From NCBI RefSeq assembly GCF_000316575.1, contig NC_019682.1:2602001-2666000 (forward strand): a stretch of DNA of 64,000 bases, in the 5' to 3' direction. The notes under the pieces are model-generated. The model searched no databases and was not told the DNA's origin. It saw nothing but the letters and a program-made list of their open reading frames with translations. The position numbers were made by a program, and so were the translations under genes. Numbering within the stretch: the first letter of the stretch is position 1; each line of letters opens with the position of its first letter. The stretch comes from Calothrix sp. PCC 7507. Lineage in GTDB: Bacteria > Cyanobacteriota > Cyanobacteriia > Cyanobacteriales > Nostocaceae. Below, piece after piece: positions 27,135 through 35,796 of this stretch.

Positions 27135-29285
27135 ATGCAACAACAGTATGAAGGTTATCGGGATTTAGTAACTTCTATTCAATCTGCTTGTAGTTTACTA
27201 AATTTAGATCGCAAGTCACAACTGTATCAAGATGTCACTACTGTTTCCAATTATTTAGCTAATCCTAACTTTCGGATTGCGGTATTTGGGCCTTTTAATC
27301 ATGGTAAATCAACTCTGTTGAATGCAATATTGGGGAGTCGTGCTTTACCAATTGATTTAATTCCTACCACAGGCGCGGCTATTACTGTTAAGTATGGCTC
27401 TGATGTACGCACTCGCATCATGTTAGTCGATGGTACGGAAATCTATCGCAGTGGTACAGAAGTTTTGCAGCAATTTGCCATTCTTGATAGTAATAGACAG
27501 ATGCGAAAAGATGTAGCATCTGTGGAAATATTTTGTCCCCATTCTTTTTTAGAAGCGGGTGTAGAATTTCTCGATTTACCCGGTACTAATGATAGGGAAG
27601 AACAAGATAATTTAGTCAAAGAACAACTCTTTAGTACTGATTTAGTGGTACAATTGCTAGATGCACGCAAGTTAATGACTTTAGGAGAGCGCGAAAACTT
27701 GCGAGATTGGCTACTAGATCGGGGTATTAAAACAGTTATATTTGTTGCTAATTTTATTAACTTACTAGAACCAGACGAGCAACTACAAGTGCAAAATCGT
27801 CTGCGGTTTGTGGCTGAAAGTTTTCGAGCCGAATTACCTGCGGGTTTTAGTAATTTGTATCGGGTTGATGCTTTACCCGCTTTAAGAGCAAGATTGAAAG
27901 GTGATGTTGCTGCTGCTACTAGTAGTGGTTTAGTGACTTTTGAAGCAGCTTTGCAAAATGTTGTGAGTATTTTACAACAAAATCGTGGCGGTGTGCGCTT
28001 GCCAAGAGTGCAGGCGATCGCATCCCAAATCCAATTATCATTAAAAGCTAAAATTGACCCCCTGCTTAATGAAGTTAAATCTTTTGATGATAAGCAAAAT
28101 GCTAAAATAGAAATTAAACAAAAAGCAAAAACCTTAATTCAAAAAGGTTTTGATACTAGCGTCGCTGAGTTACGAGATTGGCTAAGTTTACCCAAGCTAC
28201 TCTCAAAATACCAAACTGATGCAACGGTAGCGCTAGCAGAAAATAACTTTAAATCTTGGCAGACTAATATTTTAAAAAAAGACCTGACACAATTACAATT
28301 AGCTGTCGTGAAATGGCTTTATCAAGGCTATGATTTTTTTCAACAAGAACGTCCTGAAGATTTATTAATTCCTTTTCCTCCCGAACCCCAAGTAACTCTA
28401 CCCCCCAAACAAAGTAATACTAATGATTTGAGTGAACCTGGTGCTGTAGCAGTTGGTGGCGGGATTGGTTGGTTATTGGGTGGCCCTGTAGGTGCTGCTG
28501 TCGTAGGAAGTATTTCTTATTTATTAAACAAAAATATTCAAAATTCTGAAGAAAAATCAAATCAGGAATCTTATCATCAACAAGTTGCGAAAATTTGTAT
28601 AAATGCAACTGAAGATTATTTGTCTCGTTTGAGCAGCCAAGGTTTATCAATCTTAGCTAAATATGAACAGCAATCAACAAAAGTAATCCGTTTTGAAGTG
28701 AGTAAAGAGCCGTTAGATGTCACTAAACAGCGGGAAAATTTACAGCAGTTGCAAAAAAGTTTTAATCAGTTGTTACGAGAATTAGAAAAATCTAAGATAC
28801 CTACAAATTATCAACCATATCAAGAAATACCAAAATATACATATCCAAACCAAGAGTCTTCTCCGCCAAGAAACAAAGAGACAACAAAACAACATAAAAA
28901 TACTTCCTCATCTCCCTCATCCCCTCCCCCACGTCCAGAAGAATTGGAAGCAAAATTTAAAAATTGGGAACTGGATGAGGAAATAGCGCGAATGAAAGCA
29001 AATATGCGCTCTCCTGGTTCTAGTAAGCAGCAGACAAGCCAAAATAACAAAGCACCAAACCCACCGAAAACAGCAGTGGAAAAAGATAAAATTGCACGCG
29101 CTTATAGTGTTTTGGGGTTACAACAAGATGTTTCTTTTGCAGAGGTGAAACAGACTTATAAAATTTTAGTTAAAAAATGGCATCCAGATTTATATGTTAG
29201 TAAGCCACAATTGCAAAAACAGGCTCAAGAGAAAATGCGATTAATTAATGAGGCTTATACGGTATTATCTAATCAAACTCATTGA
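27135..29285 (+). CDS. Dynamin-like GTPase fused to a C-terminal DnaJ domain
   Basis: A 716-residue protein. The GTPase domain has G1 GPFNHGKST (52-60), G2 Thr in TTGAA, G3 DLPGTND and a G4 region near FVANFIN. Helical trunk segments follow. A Gly/Ala-rich hydrophobic hairpin at about 435-465 (GGGIGWLLGGPVGAAVVGSI) is the likely membrane paddle. A disordered Ser/Pro/Lys linker (560-640) leads to a J domain over the last 60 residues (AYSVLGLQQDVSFAEVKQTY, then KKWHPDLY) with an intact HPD motif, so it should stimulate a DnaK/Hsp70. The pairing with BDLP1 suggests a two-dynamin membrane system, as with DynA-type or LeoABC proteins, with chaperone input. Confidence 0.88.
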   Translation: MQQQYEGYRDLVTSIQSACSLLNLDRKSQLYQDVTTVSNYLANPNFRIAVFGPFNHGKSTLLNAILGSRALPIDLIPTTGAAITVKYGSDVRTRIMLVDGTEIYRSGTEVLQQFAILDSNRQMRKDVASVEIFCPHSFLEAGVEFLDLPGTNDREEQDNLVKEQLFSTDLVVQLLDARKLMTLGERENLRDWLLDRGIKTVIFVANFINLLEPDEQLQVQNRLRFVAESFRAELPAGFSNLYRVDALPALRARLKGDVAAATSSGLVTFEAALQNVVSILQQNRGGVRLPRVQAIASQIQLSLKAKIDPLLNEVKSFDDKQNAKIEIKQKAKTLIQKGFDTSVAELRDWLSLPKLLSKYQTDATVALAENNFKSWQTNILKKDLTQLQLAVVKWLYQGYDFFQQERPEDLLIPFPPEPQVTLPPKQSNTNDLSEPGAVAVGGGIGWLLGGPVGAAVVGSISYLLNKNIQNSEEKSNQESYHQQVAKICINATEDYLSRLSSQGLSILAKYEQQSTKVIRFEVSKEPLDVTKQRENLQQLQKSFNQLLRELEKSKIPTNYQPYQEIPKYTYPNQESSPPRNKETTKQHKNTSSSPSSPPPRPEELEAKFKNWELDEEIARMKANMRSPGSSKQQTSQNNKAPNPPKTAVEKDKIARAYSVLGLQQDVSFAEVKQTYKILVKKWHPDLYVSKPQLQKQAQEKMRLINEAYTVLSNQTH

Positions 29286-29311
29286 TAATATTGGTTTTCT
29301 ACAACAGGTTC

Positions 29312-30202
29312 ATGCGTCGAGACTCCATATTTTACAAACTATTCCAACAATCCCCCACTTTATTATTTGAGCTATTGACAAATCCGCCAGAAAATGCAGG
29401 TGAATATAGATTTGATTCGGTAGCCGTTAAAGAACCTAAATTCGAGATTGATGGTGTATTCCTACCACCAGAAAGTGAAAATCCGGGTGTAGTTTACTTC
29501 TGCGAGGTACAGTTTCAGAAGGATGAAAGACTTTATGAGCGTGTATTTGCGGAATCTTGGTTATACTTTTACCGCAATCGTGACAGATTTAGCAATCTAC
29601 ACATCGTGATAATTTACCCATCTCGTAGTCTTGAGCAAAGTGATATTCGTCCTTATTTAAGTCAACTTAACAGCACTCAGGTAAATCGAATATATTTGGA
29701 TGAGTTGGGTAATATTCGTCAATTACCTTTATGGGTGGCATTAACATTATTAACTACACTAGAGGAAGAACGCACCACTGAGGAAGCAAGATATTTGCTC
29801 GCTAGAAGCCAACAGGAAGCACCGTCACCAGAAAATCGCGCCATAATAGAGTTAATAACAACAATTATGGTGTATAAGTTTGAAGGTAAAAGTCAACGGG
29901 AGATAGAAGAAATGTTGGGAATTACATTGAGAGAAACCCAGGTTTACCGGGAAATTAAGCAAGAAGGACGGGAAGAAGGACGAGAAGAAGGACGGGAAGA
30001 AGGACGAGAAGAAGGACGGGAAGTAGAAGCGCGATCGCTCATCCTCCGTCAACTAACTCGAAAGGTGGGAGAATTACCTCAAGTTGTGCTTGAGCGTATG
30101 GAAACTCTTTCCCTAGAACAATTAGAAAATTTGGGTGAAGCACTGTTAGATTTTACCAGTATGGCTGATTTGCAGGCTTGGTTAACAGTACTTGAGGGTT
30201 AG
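29312..30202 (+). CDS. Rpn/DUF2887-family PD-(D/E)XK nuclease-like protein
   Basis: A 296-residue protein from ATG 29312 (frame opens 10 codons earlier). MRRDSIFYKLFQQSPTLLFE begins the DUF2887 domain. PKFEIDGVFLPPE and VVYFCEVQFQKD supply the D...ExQ-type PD-(D/E)XK active site. Middle region YKFEGKSQREIEEMLGIT resembles the segment found in these proteins before DUF4351. A run of four-residue REEG units (12-bp DNA repeats, 29968-30018) separates it from a C-terminal DUF4351-like part (LTRKVGELPQVVLERMETLS). This family is highly copied in cyanobacteria, and Rpn homologs promote recombination in E. coli. It starts 27 bp after the dynamin gene. Confidence 0.85.
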   Translation: MRRDSIFYKLFQQSPTLLFELLTNPPENAGEYRFDSVAVKEPKFEIDGVFLPPESENPGVVYFCEVQFQKDERLYERVFAESWLYFYRNRDRFSNLHIVIIYPSRSLEQSDIRPYLSQLNSTQVNRIYLDELGNIRQLPLWVALTLLTTLEEERTTEEARYLLARSQQEAPSPENRAIIELITTIMVYKFEGKSQREIEEMLGITLRETQVYREIKQEGREEGREEGREEGREEGREVEARSLILRQLTRKVGELPQVVLERMETLSLEQLENLGEALLDFTSMADLQAWLTVLEG

Positions 30203-30302
30203 GATCAGGAAGAGATATCTAGGGTAAGTCATGCGATCGCCCACTAGATCGAGATATACACAAAACAGCGATCGCCTATAATTGTCCTTGTCATCATCAA
30301 CT

Positions 30303-32888
30303 TCAAAACTCAAACGAAATCGTTCCCTGCACCGTGAATGGTGCGCCATAAGAGACACGCAATCTACCGAAAGAATTTTCAAAATAATCTACGTTGAATA
30401 GATTTTTGAAATTGAGCGCAGCACGGAACCTATCTTGTTTGTAGTAGATAGCAGCATCAGTCGTTAAGTAACTCGGTAATTCATAGGTGTCGTCAAGAAA
30501 TCCTGTGCGCTCTCCGACATAAAATAGTCCCAAACCAAACCCCAAGCCTTGCAATTTTCCTTGTTGAATTTGATATGTTGTCCATAGACTAGCGGCATTC
30601 TTTGCTACACCATTTAGGCTACTACCAACTGGAAGAACATTATCTTTAGTCACGCTAAGATCCGTATAAGCATAGCTAGCGAAGATATTCCATCCAGGTA
30701 AAATTTCGCCTGCAATGTTGAATTCAATTCCTTGGCTACGCTGTTCACCTGTTTGGATGGAAAAGCCCAGTGGTACATCTGGTCTAGTATCAGTAGTCAC
30801 CACATTGGTGCGGGTCAGGTCGTAGAAAGCCAGTGTTGCTGAGAGGCGAATACTTAAATCGGCTTTGACCCCAACTTCGTATTGTGTGCCTTGCTCTGGT
30901 TGAAATACACTACCATCAAAGGCTGTACCAATGACTGGATTAAATGATTGACTGTAACTGGCATAGAGTGAAATGGGCACAATTGGCTGATAAACAATGC
31001 CTACGCGAGGACTGAATGAATCACCTGATTGACTGGTTTCAGTATTGTTGAGAAAGTTTTGGTTAGTTTGATTAAAAACATCAAAACGAGCGCCTAAAAG
31101 CAACTTCAAGTTTTCGGCGATCGCTACTTGATCTTGCAGGTAGATACCAAGTTGATCTGTGACGGTGCTGCTATCAGTTCTAGACGTAATCGCCCCTGGT
31201 GGTTGACCGTAGATCGGATTAAATAAGTCAATTGGCACACCTACTCTATTAACATTTTGGGTATCCAGATCGACTCTTCTTAACTCTACGCCAAAAAGCA
31301 ATTGATGCTTGATCGAACCAGTGGAAAACTTACCAACAACATCAGTTGTGAGATTATATTCATCATATAGTAGATAGGAAAACTCAGAAAATGATCTTTG
31401 TAGCGTGCGGTTATCAGGCAAAAGCCGAGTACCAACAGTAACACCCCGGTTTCGGAAATCCATATTCCCAAATCGAAAGGCATTTTTTAGCGACCAGTTG
31501 TCATTAAGTTGATGTTCTAACGCATATCCAACTCTATACCCTGAGTCCGTATGAACACCCTCATTTGTGTTACGGTTGCGCGGTATCTGACCATTTGGAT
31601 TAGGAAGCACAGTACCAATCAGTGGTAAGCCAAGGTCGATCTGATCGAATGTGGAGTCTACATAATCTGCTTCTAAGGTCAGTTTCGTATTCTCACCGAT
31701 GGCAAAACTGATGACTGGAGCAACCACCAAAACCCGGCTTCTGGTAAAGTCCTGAGTAAAGCTTTGATCTTTATAAGAAGCATTGAGTCGATATAAAACT
31801 TTCTTGTCATCGTCTAGTGGTCCAGATATATCTACGGCACCACGATAGAAATCATAACTCCCAACGTTGGCCTCAACCGAGTAGTAGCGATCGCGTAGCG
31901 GTTGTTTTGTCACAAAATTAATCGTCCCACCCGGTGCAGCACCGCCCAAGAGAACAGAAGCCGGCCCTTGAAGAACTTCAATTCTTTCAATCCCAGAAAG
32001 TTCAGCCCCAGTTGTGGCACCAACGTCTTTTATGCCGTTTCTCAGGGTATTCCCAGAGAAGTCATTGATAAAAAAGCCCCGGTTAGTCAGCCGAACATTG
32101 GGAAAGCCCGAAGGGTTATTTTGACGAATGCTAGCGACATTTCTCAGTGCGCTATAGACATTGGCTTGTTGATCGCGCAGCACTTCTTGAGGAATCACCT
32201 GAATCGATTGGGGAACGTCGCGCAGGGGTGTATCGGTTTTAGTTGCAGTTGACGAATCTCCCACCCGATAACCATCCTGTTCACCTGTCACCACCAACTC
32301 AATCGGCTCATCACCCTGTGCTGCTGGTTGTGCTGGCGGTATGTCACTTGCTGGCTTTTCTGGTTCTGGCTGCATTGCAGTTGCAGTAGATGCGACACCA
32401 AAAATTAAACCTTCATCGCTATCAAATAATTCAACTGTTGGTAAAGCTTTTTCACCGACTACCGTCACTCGAATGGTATTTGCATCAGAATTCATCACAG
32501 TTATCTCTGTAATTCCCGCAAGCGGTTTTTCAGAGCGGAAGGTGAAACCCTCACCCGACGGTAATCGCAATTGAGCATTAGGAATATCAGCAATAAAATT
32601 ATTACCAGTACTACGGTTGGTGAGTTGTAATTTTTCCCCTTGGGTAGTTTGTAAAATTACCTCCACACCTTTTTCTGTAGGGTTTGCTTTCACTCCGGTT
32701 ATTTGGGTGATTGTCGGCGTGGGCGACTGCACTATTAACTTACCAAGGGCGGGAGGCTTAACAATCCGTGCTTTTTGTCCTTTCTCTTCTACTGCCCATC
32801 CTGATTGAATTCCTACTATACCCAAGCACCAAGATAAACTCAGTGTCAACCACAACTGAAAACTGTTATGTAAGTACCAACTCTTCAT
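30303..32888 (-). CDS. TonB-dependent siderophore receptor with AMIN domain
   Basis: An 861-residue outer-membrane receptor from ATG 32888 behind AAGGAG. Signal peptide at the start, an AMIN domain (about 55-160: VEVILQTTQGEKLQLTN), a Pro-rich spacer, a plug domain (DTPLRDVPQSIQVIPQEVLR; ASVLLGGAAPGGTINFVTK) and a 22-strand-type barrel ending in TVQGTISFEF with a C-terminal Phe. AMIN-plus-receptor fusion is typical of cyanobacterial siderophore receptors. It takes up ferric siderophores with TonB-ExbBD (not here). An AraC regulator lies upstream on the same strand, as is usual for these receptors, separated by a toxin-antitoxin module. Confidence 0.92.
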   Translation of the reverse strand: MKSWYLHNSFQLWLTLSLSWCLGIVGIQSGWAVEEKGQKARIVKPPALGKLIVQSPTPTITQITGVKANPTEKGVEVILQTTQGEKLQLTNRSTGNNFIADIPNAQLRLPSGEGFTFRSEKPLAGITEITVMNSDANTIRVTVVGEKALPTVELFDSDEGLIFGVASTATAMQPEPEKPASDIPPAQPAAQGDEPIELVVTGEQDGYRVGDSSTATKTDTPLRDVPQSIQVIPQEVLRDQQANVYSALRNVASIRQNNPSGFPNVRLTNRGFFINDFSGNTLRNGIKDVGATTGAELSGIERIEVLQGPASVLLGGAAPGGTINFVTKQPLRDRYYSVEANVGSYDFYRGAVDISGPLDDDKKVLYRLNASYKDQSFTQDFTRSRVLVVAPVISFAIGENTKLTLEADYVDSTFDQIDLGLPLIGTVLPNPNGQIPRNRNTNEGVHTDSGYRVGYALEHQLNDNWSLKNAFRFGNMDFRNRGVTVGTRLLPDNRTLQRSFSEFSYLLYDEYNLTTDVVGKFSTGSIKHQLLFGVELRRVDLDTQNVNRVGVPIDLFNPIYGQPPGAITSRTDSSTVTDQLGIYLQDQVAIAENLKLLLGARFDVFNQTNQNFLNNTETSQSGDSFSPRVGIVYQPIVPISLYASYSQSFNPVIGTAFDGSVFQPEQGTQYEVGVKADLSIRLSATLAFYDLTRTNVVTTDTRPDVPLGFSIQTGEQRSQGIEFNIAGEILPGWNIFASYAYTDLSVTKDNVLPVGSSLNGVAKNAASLWTTYQIQQGKLQGLGFGLGLFYVGERTGFLDDTYELPSYLTTDAAIYYKQDRFRAALNFKNLFNVDYFENSFGRLRVSYGAPFTVQGTISFEF

Positions 32889-33017
32889 CACAACTCCTTA
32901 AACACCAGCTGACTGCACTTGACTTTATTGACACTATTTGCAACGAAGATGATGAGTAGAGATGAAAAATTTCCTGTCTCTACTCAGTTCTATTCCTGGC
33001 ACAAACCCTAGCTTGTT

Positions 33018-33040
33018 GCAAATCATTATTCTTTAATGAG
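33018..33040 (-). promoter_or_regulatory. Possible Fur box upstream of the TonB receptor
   Basis: TGCAAATCATTATTCTTTAA (with TGAG following) contains ATCATTAT, a half of the GATAATGATAATCATTATC Fur consensus, about 130 bp before the receptor start. The match is partial, so treat it as a candidate only. Confidence 0.3.
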
Positions 33041-33096
33041 ACTGAGTATAGAGAAGAGTTGGTTGTTGAGTCTATGGCAAAAACGGCATCGTCAGT

Positions 33097-33129
33097 CCAA
33101 AACGGACTTTTTACCCGATAAACATTCAC
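33097..33129. repeat. 33-bp direct repeat, left copy (target of higBA module)
   Basis: The 33 bp starting CCAAAACGGACTTTTTACCC are identical to 33899-33931. On the minus strand this copy still encodes ECLSGKKSVL followed by D and a stop, the likely original end of the AraC gene. The two copies lie 802 bp apart and enclose the higBA genes exactly. Confidence 0.9.
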
Positions 33130-33177
33130 CAATAAAGAATCATGTACACCAAAAGGGTTGTCATAGGCATCGCATTG

Positions 33178-33549
33178 CTATTGAGCGAGTGAGTATGGCT
33201 GGATCAAAGTTCTGGCAGGAATCCCTAGCTGCTGATGTAGCTTTCTAATCATCTCCAGAGTCAGAGGTCGCTTACGGTTTAAAATCTCGGCGACTCTTGC
33301 TCGAGAGCCGATCGCACTTTCCAGATCATGTCTAGTTAAACCCCGACTCTCCATGTAATAGAGAATCGCTGCGATCGGCTCCGGTGGTAAAATTGGCTCA
33401 TGCTTATTTTCGTATGCTTCTACTAGAGTCACTAAGATTTCTAGTTGATCGAACTCTGGGGTTCCCTGTGTGGAATCAAAAAGCCGCTCTATTTCTGTCA
33501 AAGCCGCTTTGTGATCTTCTTTAGTTCTGATGGGTTGTAGACTATACAT
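33178..33549 (-). CDS. higA: HigA-like antitoxin
   Basis: A 123-residue antitoxin from ATG 33549 (GAGGTG site 3-8 bases upstream). The N-terminal half is helical (SLQPIRTKEDHKAALTEIER). The C-terminal half is a Cro/CI-type helix-turn-helix (MESRGLTRHDLESAIGSRAR, then EILNRKRPLTLEMIRKL), matching the HigA subfamily fused to a toxin-binding N-terminus. It follows higB by 7 bp, the usual order in higBA. Expected to bind HigB and repress the shared promoter. Confidence 0.88.
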   Translation of the reverse strand: MYSLQPIRTKEDHKAALTEIERLFDSTQGTPEFDQLEILVTLVEAYENKHEPILPPEPIAAILYYMESRGLTRHDLESAIGSRARVAEILNRKRPLTLEMIRKLHQQLGIPARTLIQPYSLAQ

Positions 33550-33556
33550 ATTCACC

Positions 33557-33850
33557 TCAAATAGTCTCGGCGTTGATCTTGTCGTATTCAGCATGGCTAC
33601 CGACAAATCGGATGAAAATGATGCTAATGTCATAACGGACATGAACTATCAACCGATAGTTATTGCCTTTGATGTTAAATACGACTCGGTTATTAGCGAT
33701 GAAGCTGGCATTAGCATAAACACTTTTAATGTCTGCGGGACTTTGCCAATCAGCTTGAGCAACGTCATCTATCCACGCTCTTAGTGCTTGCTCAACATCT
33801 GTATGAACTTCCCAAAATTCACGGAGAGTACTACGAGCGATGATTCTCAT
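33557..33850 (-). CDS. higB: HigB-type mRNA interferase toxin
   Basis: A 97-residue RelE/HigB-fold toxin from ATG 33850. MRIIARSTLREFWEVHTDVE and DVAQADWQSPADIKSVYANA are typical of HigB, followed by NNRVVFNIKGNNYRLIVHVRY and IIFIRFVGSHAEYD. HigB cleaves mRNA at the ribosome. The frame is open upstream into DNA that overlaps the end of the AraC gene in another frame, but the family N-terminus fixes the start. First gene of the higBA pair. Confidence 0.9.
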   Translation of the reverse strand: MRIIARSTLREFWEVHTDVEQALRAWIDDVAQADWQSPADIKSVYANASFIANNRVVFNIKGNNYRLIVHVRYDISIIFIRFVGSHAEYDKINAETI

Positions 33851-33890
33851 GATGCGATCATAACTTGCTCCCCTTTTGGGAGCAATAGTC

Positions 33891-34877
33891 TTACAATCCC
33901 AAAACGGACTTTTTACCCGATAAACATTCACTAGGCATGATGCCGAATCTACGTTTAAAAACCGATGCAAAGCGTCCCTGCTCAGAATAACCGACTTGGT
34001 GGGCAACCTCGCCAACGGTGATGTTTCCCTGACGTAATAACTGTTCTGCTGACTCCATGCGCTTATCTGTGAGATAACCAAATACTGTTGTGCCAAAGAG
34101 TTCTTGAAATCCGCGTCGGAGAGTCCTATCGCTAATTCCTACCATCTGTGCTAACTCTACTAACAAAGGTGGGTTTTCTAAATGAGAGTGCAAAATTTCT
34201 CTAGCATGATGGATGCTAGCAATAGTTCCTGGCTTTAATTTCGGTGATGGTTGCAATCCGCCCTGATGCGACAAAATCGGGGTTAGTTGCAATGTCATCA
34301 ATTCCAAAACCTTCGCTTGCAAATACATCCGCTTAGTTATCCCGTGGTAAGGACAATTAATCATCTGCGATACCACACCTTGGATAGCTGGTGTAATTTC
34401 TGGGTAAATTAAACTTTGCCAATCATCACCCTGTGCTAAAAAACGCAATTGGGGCAAAATTTCGTCATCTGTTGTGGGGAAAAAAGTTCTCAATACATCA
34501 GGGGACATATGAATATCCACACCCACACGCCACGTTTGCGGAATTTTAAAGGACGTTTGGCGTTGGATACCACTACCGGAGATACAGGTATATCCTTCCC
34601 CTACCTTTCCTCCATACTCATCTATGGTGCTACCTGAAAGCAAAACGCCAAATTGCAAGGGGTGTTCCCATTCAGGAATTTGGATGACGACATCATCATG
34701 ATATTGATAGTCCATCATCGCCAGCCAGATATTGGGATGTACTTGTACACCGCGAGAACCACCTCTACCCAGCTGCTTAGGCATTTCATGGGTGAATTCA
34801 AAGGGTTCTGAGGTAGCGTCGCATACAACACTCTGGGCAACCTCATCCCACAGTTCCCCTTCTTCCTGCGCTGTCAT
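33891..34877 (-). CDS. AraC-family regulator of the siderophore receptor
   Basis: A 328-residue regulator from ATG 34877 (a TTG seven codons earlier also keeps the frame). The N-terminal two thirds is a ligand-sensing region as in PchR-like cyanobacterial regulators (QVHPNIWLAMMDYQYHDDVV). The C-terminal double helix-turn-helix is clear: LVELAQMVGISDRTLRRGFQ and GEVAHQVGYSEQGRFASVFK, then RRFGIMPSECL. Such genes usually sit next to TonB siderophore receptors and respond to iron-siderophore. Its last few codons come from the inserted higBA module (ends SVLGL rather than SVLD). Confidence 0.9.
   Translation of the reverse strand: MTAQEEGELWDEVAQSVVCDATSEPFEFTHEMPKQLGRGGSRGVQVHPNIWLAMMDYQYHDDVVIQIPEWEHPLQFGVLLSGSTIDEYGGKVGEGYTCISGSGIQRQTSFKIPQTWRVGVDIHMSPDVLRTFFPTTDDEILPQLRFLAQGDDWQSLIYPEITPAIQGVVSQMINCPYHGITKRMYLQAKVLELMTLQLTPILSHQGGLQPSPKLKPGTIASIHHAREILHSHLENPPLLVELAQMVGISDRTLRRGFQELFGTTVFGYLTDKRMESAEQLLRQGNITVGEVAHQVGYSEQGRFASVFKRRFGIMPSECLSGKKSVLGL
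33899..33931. repeat. 33-bp direct repeat, right copy
   Basis: Identical to 33097-33129. Here it forms the 3' end of the present AraC gene (SECLSGKKSVL). Recombination between the two copies would excise higBA and leave one copy. Confidence 0.9.
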
Positions 34878-35174
34878 GGTAATGGTCACGGCTAGCAATT
34901 GATGGTAAACTTAATAGAAATTATTAGCAATAAGTTTACACGAAATAGCTTAAGATTAAGTAATAATTGTGTATTTATTGTTTATAGCAGTTCTCGGTCG
35001 GATGCAACACAATCGAGGGCGGGGTTTCCCCGCCTTTACAGGTCTTGCAATTTAAAACTGTTCCTCACTCATCTGAAAACTGTTATATGTTATCAAAAAA
35101 TATTATTTTGGCTTTTGACGATCGCATAGCATCTCTTATTAGAATCGTGTTGCTAATTTCAACATTTCTACTTT
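34878..35174. other. AraC upstream region
   Basis: AT-rich sequence; a GGCGGGGTTTCCCCGCC hairpin (about 35017-35035) lies within a dispersed repeat. No gene seen. Confidence 0.4.
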
Positions 35175-35762
35175 CTACCAAACTTTATTTAAATTCAAAA
35201 TAAACCCAGGTAACACAGGTTCACAGCTAACATTCGCAGGATTATCTAAACATTCTTCTGGTTGACCTGGACGATAAATATAAACTTGACGATGCTTGCG
35301 GTCAATTAGCAAACCTAACTGTATTCCCGGTTCCTGTAGATATTCCGCCATTTTTTCTTTTAAAGGTGAGAGGCGGTCACTTGGCGATCGCAGTTCCACT
35401 ATAAAATCTGGACAAATGGGAGCAAAACTTTCTTGCTCGGCTTTGGAAAGAGCATTCCATCTTTCTAGCTTAATCCAAGAAGCATCAGGCGATCGCTTTG
35501 CACCTGTTGATAGTGTAAATCCTGTGCTGGAGTCAAAACAAATACCCGTACCGTCTTTTTCTGCCCAAACTCCTAGCTGTACAGCCATGTTAAAGTTACG
35601 ATTTCCCGTCTCTGAACCCGTGGGTGTCATAATTGATATTTCTCCTAATTTATTCCGCTCAATGCGTAAGTCACGATTCACTTGACAGAATTCAAAGAAC
35701 TGTTCGTCTGTCATTTGCATTGATGGTGGAATTTGCAACATTAAAGGAGATGAAAGCATCAT
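35175..35762 (-). CDS. Uma2-family (DUF820) nuclease-like protein, copy 1
   Basis: A 195-residue PD-(D/E)XK protein. SPDASWIKLERWNAL, FAPICPDFIVELRSPSDRL and LIDRKHRQVYIYRP form the Uma2 core with the active-site Asp, E (VELRS) and following residues. The family is greatly expanded in cyanobacteria and its function is poorly known. It is the downstream member of a tandem duplication (about 622-bp unit) with the gene at 35797. The copies differ mostly in one block (RNFNMAVQLGVWAEKDGTG against REFNILGQLWVWSEKDGTG). Confidence 0.9.
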   Translation of the reverse strand: MMLSSPLMLQIPPSMQMTDEQFFEFCQVNRDLRIERNKLGEISIMTPTGSETGNRNFNMAVQLGVWAEKDGTGICFDSSTGFTLSTGAKRSPDASWIKLERWNALSKAEQESFAPICPDFIVELRSPSDRLSPLKEKMAEYLQEPGIQLGLLIDRKHRQVYIYRPGQPEECLDNPANVSCEPVLPGFILNLNKVW

Positions 35763-35796
35763 ACATACCTCAATAACTTTTCTTTAAAATATTGCT

